Shown here in pieces: positions 7,601 to 8,103 of a stretch of DNA of 8,103 nucleotides. The notes under the pieces were generated by a model, which did not search any database, had not been told where the DNA came from, and saw only the letters and a list, made by a program, of their open reading frames with translations. Numbering within the stretch: position 1 is the first letter of the stretch; each line of letters begins with the position of its first letter. The position numbers and the translations under genes were made by a program. Source of the stretch: Methylophaga sp. (GTDB lineage Bacteria > Pseudomonadota > Gammaproteobacteria > Nitrosococcales > Methylophagaceae); the NCBI GenBank assembly GCA_002733335.1, contig NVVK01000004.1, forward strand, positions 81,549 through 89,651, written 5' to 3'.

Positions 7601-8019
7601 CGATGGTGATATTTAGTCAGTTCTAATAATTGGTCATCAATCTCTAAAAACTGTTTATAGTATTGATGTAAAGATCCGGTTATGGGTATACCTCGTTCAC
7701 TATCTTTCACTGACGCGGTTATTTGTTGCCAATTTTTGTCAAAATGGACTTCTAACTGTTTTCTAGAATCAAGTTGGTTGAGCGAATCTAATGATGCCGA
7801 TGTCATCATCTTTTCTTGACGGGCAATAAAGGAGGCTATCAGACCATTAATCTGTCGGCTTGCATTTTCTATTGGCAAAATGTGTTGTGTTAAATCTTTC
7901 TGTGTAGTGGCAAAAAACTCATTACTATATATTGCTAATGATGCGATCAAAATAATTGCTACAATTGTAACAATAGACCACAACTGGAGTAAGTGTTTGA
8001 TACTCCATGTGTTATACAT
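4657..8019 (-). CDS. Membrane sensor diguanylate cyclase/phosphodiesterase (helical sensor-HAMP-PAS-PAS-GGDEF-EAL)
   Basis: This 1120-residue inner-membrane protein is predicted to make and/or degrade cyclic di-GMP in response to a periplasmic signal. The order is TM1 (12-32), a long helical periplasmic region (about 33-348), TM2 (350-370), HAMP (371-424; NEFAVLAEDFN is typical, though the usual HAMP proline is absent), PAS1 (about 441-550, ending DITAWKRAEENL), PAS2 (about 560-675, ending EDITDQRDKDEKL), GGDEF (685-845) and EAL (855-1105). The cyclase has intact GGDEF (763-767), metal-binding Asp722 in DLDRFKHIND, and an inhibitory I-site R754-x-x-D757. The phosphodiesterase keeps E891 (EALLRW), N950, E982, D1012/D1013 (DDFGTGYSSL), K1033, E1069 and Q1089, so both activities are possible. 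An acidic loop GGDDDDRED (192-200) interrupts the sensor. A strong Shine-Dalgarno sequence fixes the start, 15 bases after the preceding gene. Confidence 0.95.
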   Translation of the reverse strand: MYNTWSIKHLLQLWSIVTIVAIILIASLAIYSNEFFATTQKDLTQHILPIENASRQINGLIASFIARQEKMMTSASLDSLNQLDSRKQLEVHFDKNWQQITASVKDSERGIPITGSLHQYYKQFLEIDDQLLELTKYHHRMQIRMEEQGVSAEKLGQQIQNHVEFISGRINLQLSRMKRRARLLKLNEPNLGGDDDDREDNQYSVQKLSHALGLNTLKITSLAQKIRQANNTDSLVSIRGNDIQRYESILNLNIEQLRRQVPGQAELVDMTKILENEIKTLLAIVVKDQDSIYQLRHQQLKNNQLLAVGQKKSISVLEVVMAKLEQLSILVRDKSLKAVTRSAQVAETTRWAILLLSLMIAMGMFAFIRTMSKSINASLTDVRSAMRALSSKKFDTRLEVSAGNNEFAVLAEDFNKFANNNQLLIEDLAKANDDIQSREQHISTILSGVPEVILTLSSNGEIQSSNPAAERVLKANNKALVGLKLMRFFAKGQSIFTLADLQRRLQNSHEFEGVDYNNQPFSMWLSLNSISSEKENLWVCVISDITAWKRAEENLKTTSSELDAILENAMVGIALIKNRIVTRVNTKFEDIFRCDRTAIVGHSSRKLYPTEEIYRTLGDEGHKVLSQGENYVSEIRLLRQDGNLFWGMMSGKAIDASDPHAATIWLFEDITDQRDKDEKLLKLASIDSLTGLPNRSVFNDRLEHAIHQSHRKSVRLAVFFLDLDRFKHINDSLGHKAGDILLCEVANRLKQCVRDSDTVARLGGDEFTLILEDILSIQYVAKIADKVLNVISQTYIIDDTEISISPSIGISLYPADGQSADALLRNADAAMYHAKESGRNNFQFYSSEMNSQAAERLAMQTSLRRAVDQNEFYLNFQPQINLKTGRISGAEALLRWNSSEWGQVSPVQFIPILEDTGLINDVGKMVLRKACEAYLELKDVLEPDFKMAVNLSGRQFNGGQLASIVKNLLEELGMPAKHLELEITENILMGDTNLAVATLMELSDLGISLAIDDFGTGYSSLSYLKQFPLDVLKIDRSFVRDINDDADDAAIVDAILAMSRRLNLEVVAEGVETLDQLAFLQAHDCPRVQGYYFSRPLSFDDFRTFVEKGLGDTLPKREKT
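7429..7440 (-). repeat. (GAT)4 trinucleotide run in the sensor domain
   Basis: Four perfect GAT codons encode Asp194-Asp197 within the acidic loop GGDDDDRED of the c-di-GMP protein's periplasmic region. The run is short, but its length could vary by slippage without breaking the frame. It sits between a basic stretch (RMKRRARLLK, 176-185) and the second half of the helical sensor, suggesting a flexible linker. Confidence 0.55.
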
Positions 8020-8025
8020 GATTAT

Positions 8026-8033
8026 CCTCCTTA
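8026..8033 (-). promoter_or_regulatory. Ribosome binding site of the GGDEF-EAL gene
   Basis: On the minus strand this reads TAAGGAGG, a near-perfect Shine-Dalgarno sequence, six bases before the ATG at 8019. It lies entirely in the 15-base gap after the upstream stop, and it decides the start of the 1120-residue protein. Confidence 0.85.
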
Positions 8034-8034
8034 T

Positions 8035-8103
8035 TCACTGCTCTTCTACATCCATTTTCTCTTGCAACATTTCCCAATCAAACTGTTTAAGCTTTCCTTT
8101 GCA
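8035..8103 (-). CDS. C-terminal end of an unidentified upstream gene (partial, cut by right edge)
   Basis: In one minus-strand frame there is an open stretch of 22 codons from the window edge ending in TGA (8035-8037), with the residues CKGKLKQFDWEMLQEKMDVEEQ split here as CKGKLKQFDWE and MLQEKMDVEEQ. It is a charged, probably helical tail with no family signature, so I cannot identify it. That the TGA lies only 15 bases before the next ATG, with a strong Shine-Dalgarno sequence between, is the typical spacing of an operon pair. This supports a real gene end transcribed with the c-di-GMP protein. In such pairs the upstream gene often encodes a periplasmic binding protein or other input partner, but nothing in these 22 residues proves that. 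Confidence 0.55.
   Translation of the reverse strand, partial: CKGKLKQFDWEMLQEKMDVEEQ

Overview
The window looks like chromosomal DNA of an AT-rich gammaproteobacterium. The SucC, SucD, Dtd and NadE sequences read like gammaproteobacterial housekeeping proteins, and the large c-di-GMP sensor protein and short coupled gene pairs fit. I cannot name the genus from the sequence. There are no RNA genes, insertion sequences, phage genes, CRISPR arrays or signs of recent transfer. Coding density is very high.

Region 1 (1-2278, leftward) is a compact operon sucC-sucD-nadE. It encodes both subunits of succinyl-CoA synthetase, followed two bases later by the start of glutamine-dependent NAD+ synthetase, which runs off the left edge. 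sucC and sucD overlap by four bases (ATGA), and sucD has a strong Shine-Dalgarno sequence inside the sucC end. In this window sucCD is not preceded by sucAB: a divergent gene sits upstream instead.

Region 2 (2279-2492) is a 214-base AT-rich divergent intergenic spacer that should hold the promoters of both the leftward sucCD-nadE unit and the rightward pip unit.

Region 3 (2493-4566, rightward) is a three-gene unit. It holds pip (proline iminopeptidase), dtd (D-aminoacyl-tRNA deacylase, start overlapping the pip stop as ATGA) and a 206-residue membrane-anchored protein of unknown function 17 bases after dtd. The Pip protein appears to carry Gln where characterised homologues have a substrate-binding Glu.

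Region 4 (4567-4656) is a short convergent spacer without a convincing terminator.

Region 5 (4657-8103, leftward) holds a 1120-residue two-pass membrane protein with a large periplasmic helical sensor, HAMP, two PAS domains, GGDEF and EAL. All the catalytic motifs I could check are intact, and so is the product-inhibition site. It follows, after 15 bases and with a strong Shine-Dalgarno sequence, the last 22 codons of another leftward gene cut by the right edge, so the two are probably co-transcribed.

Most of the window is ordinary core metabolism and signalling. The items most worth a second look are the unknown 206-residue protein, the unclassified periplasmic sensor with its cut-off upstream partner, and the Pip substitution. 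I see no clear evidence for a novel multi-gene system within these 8.1 kb.
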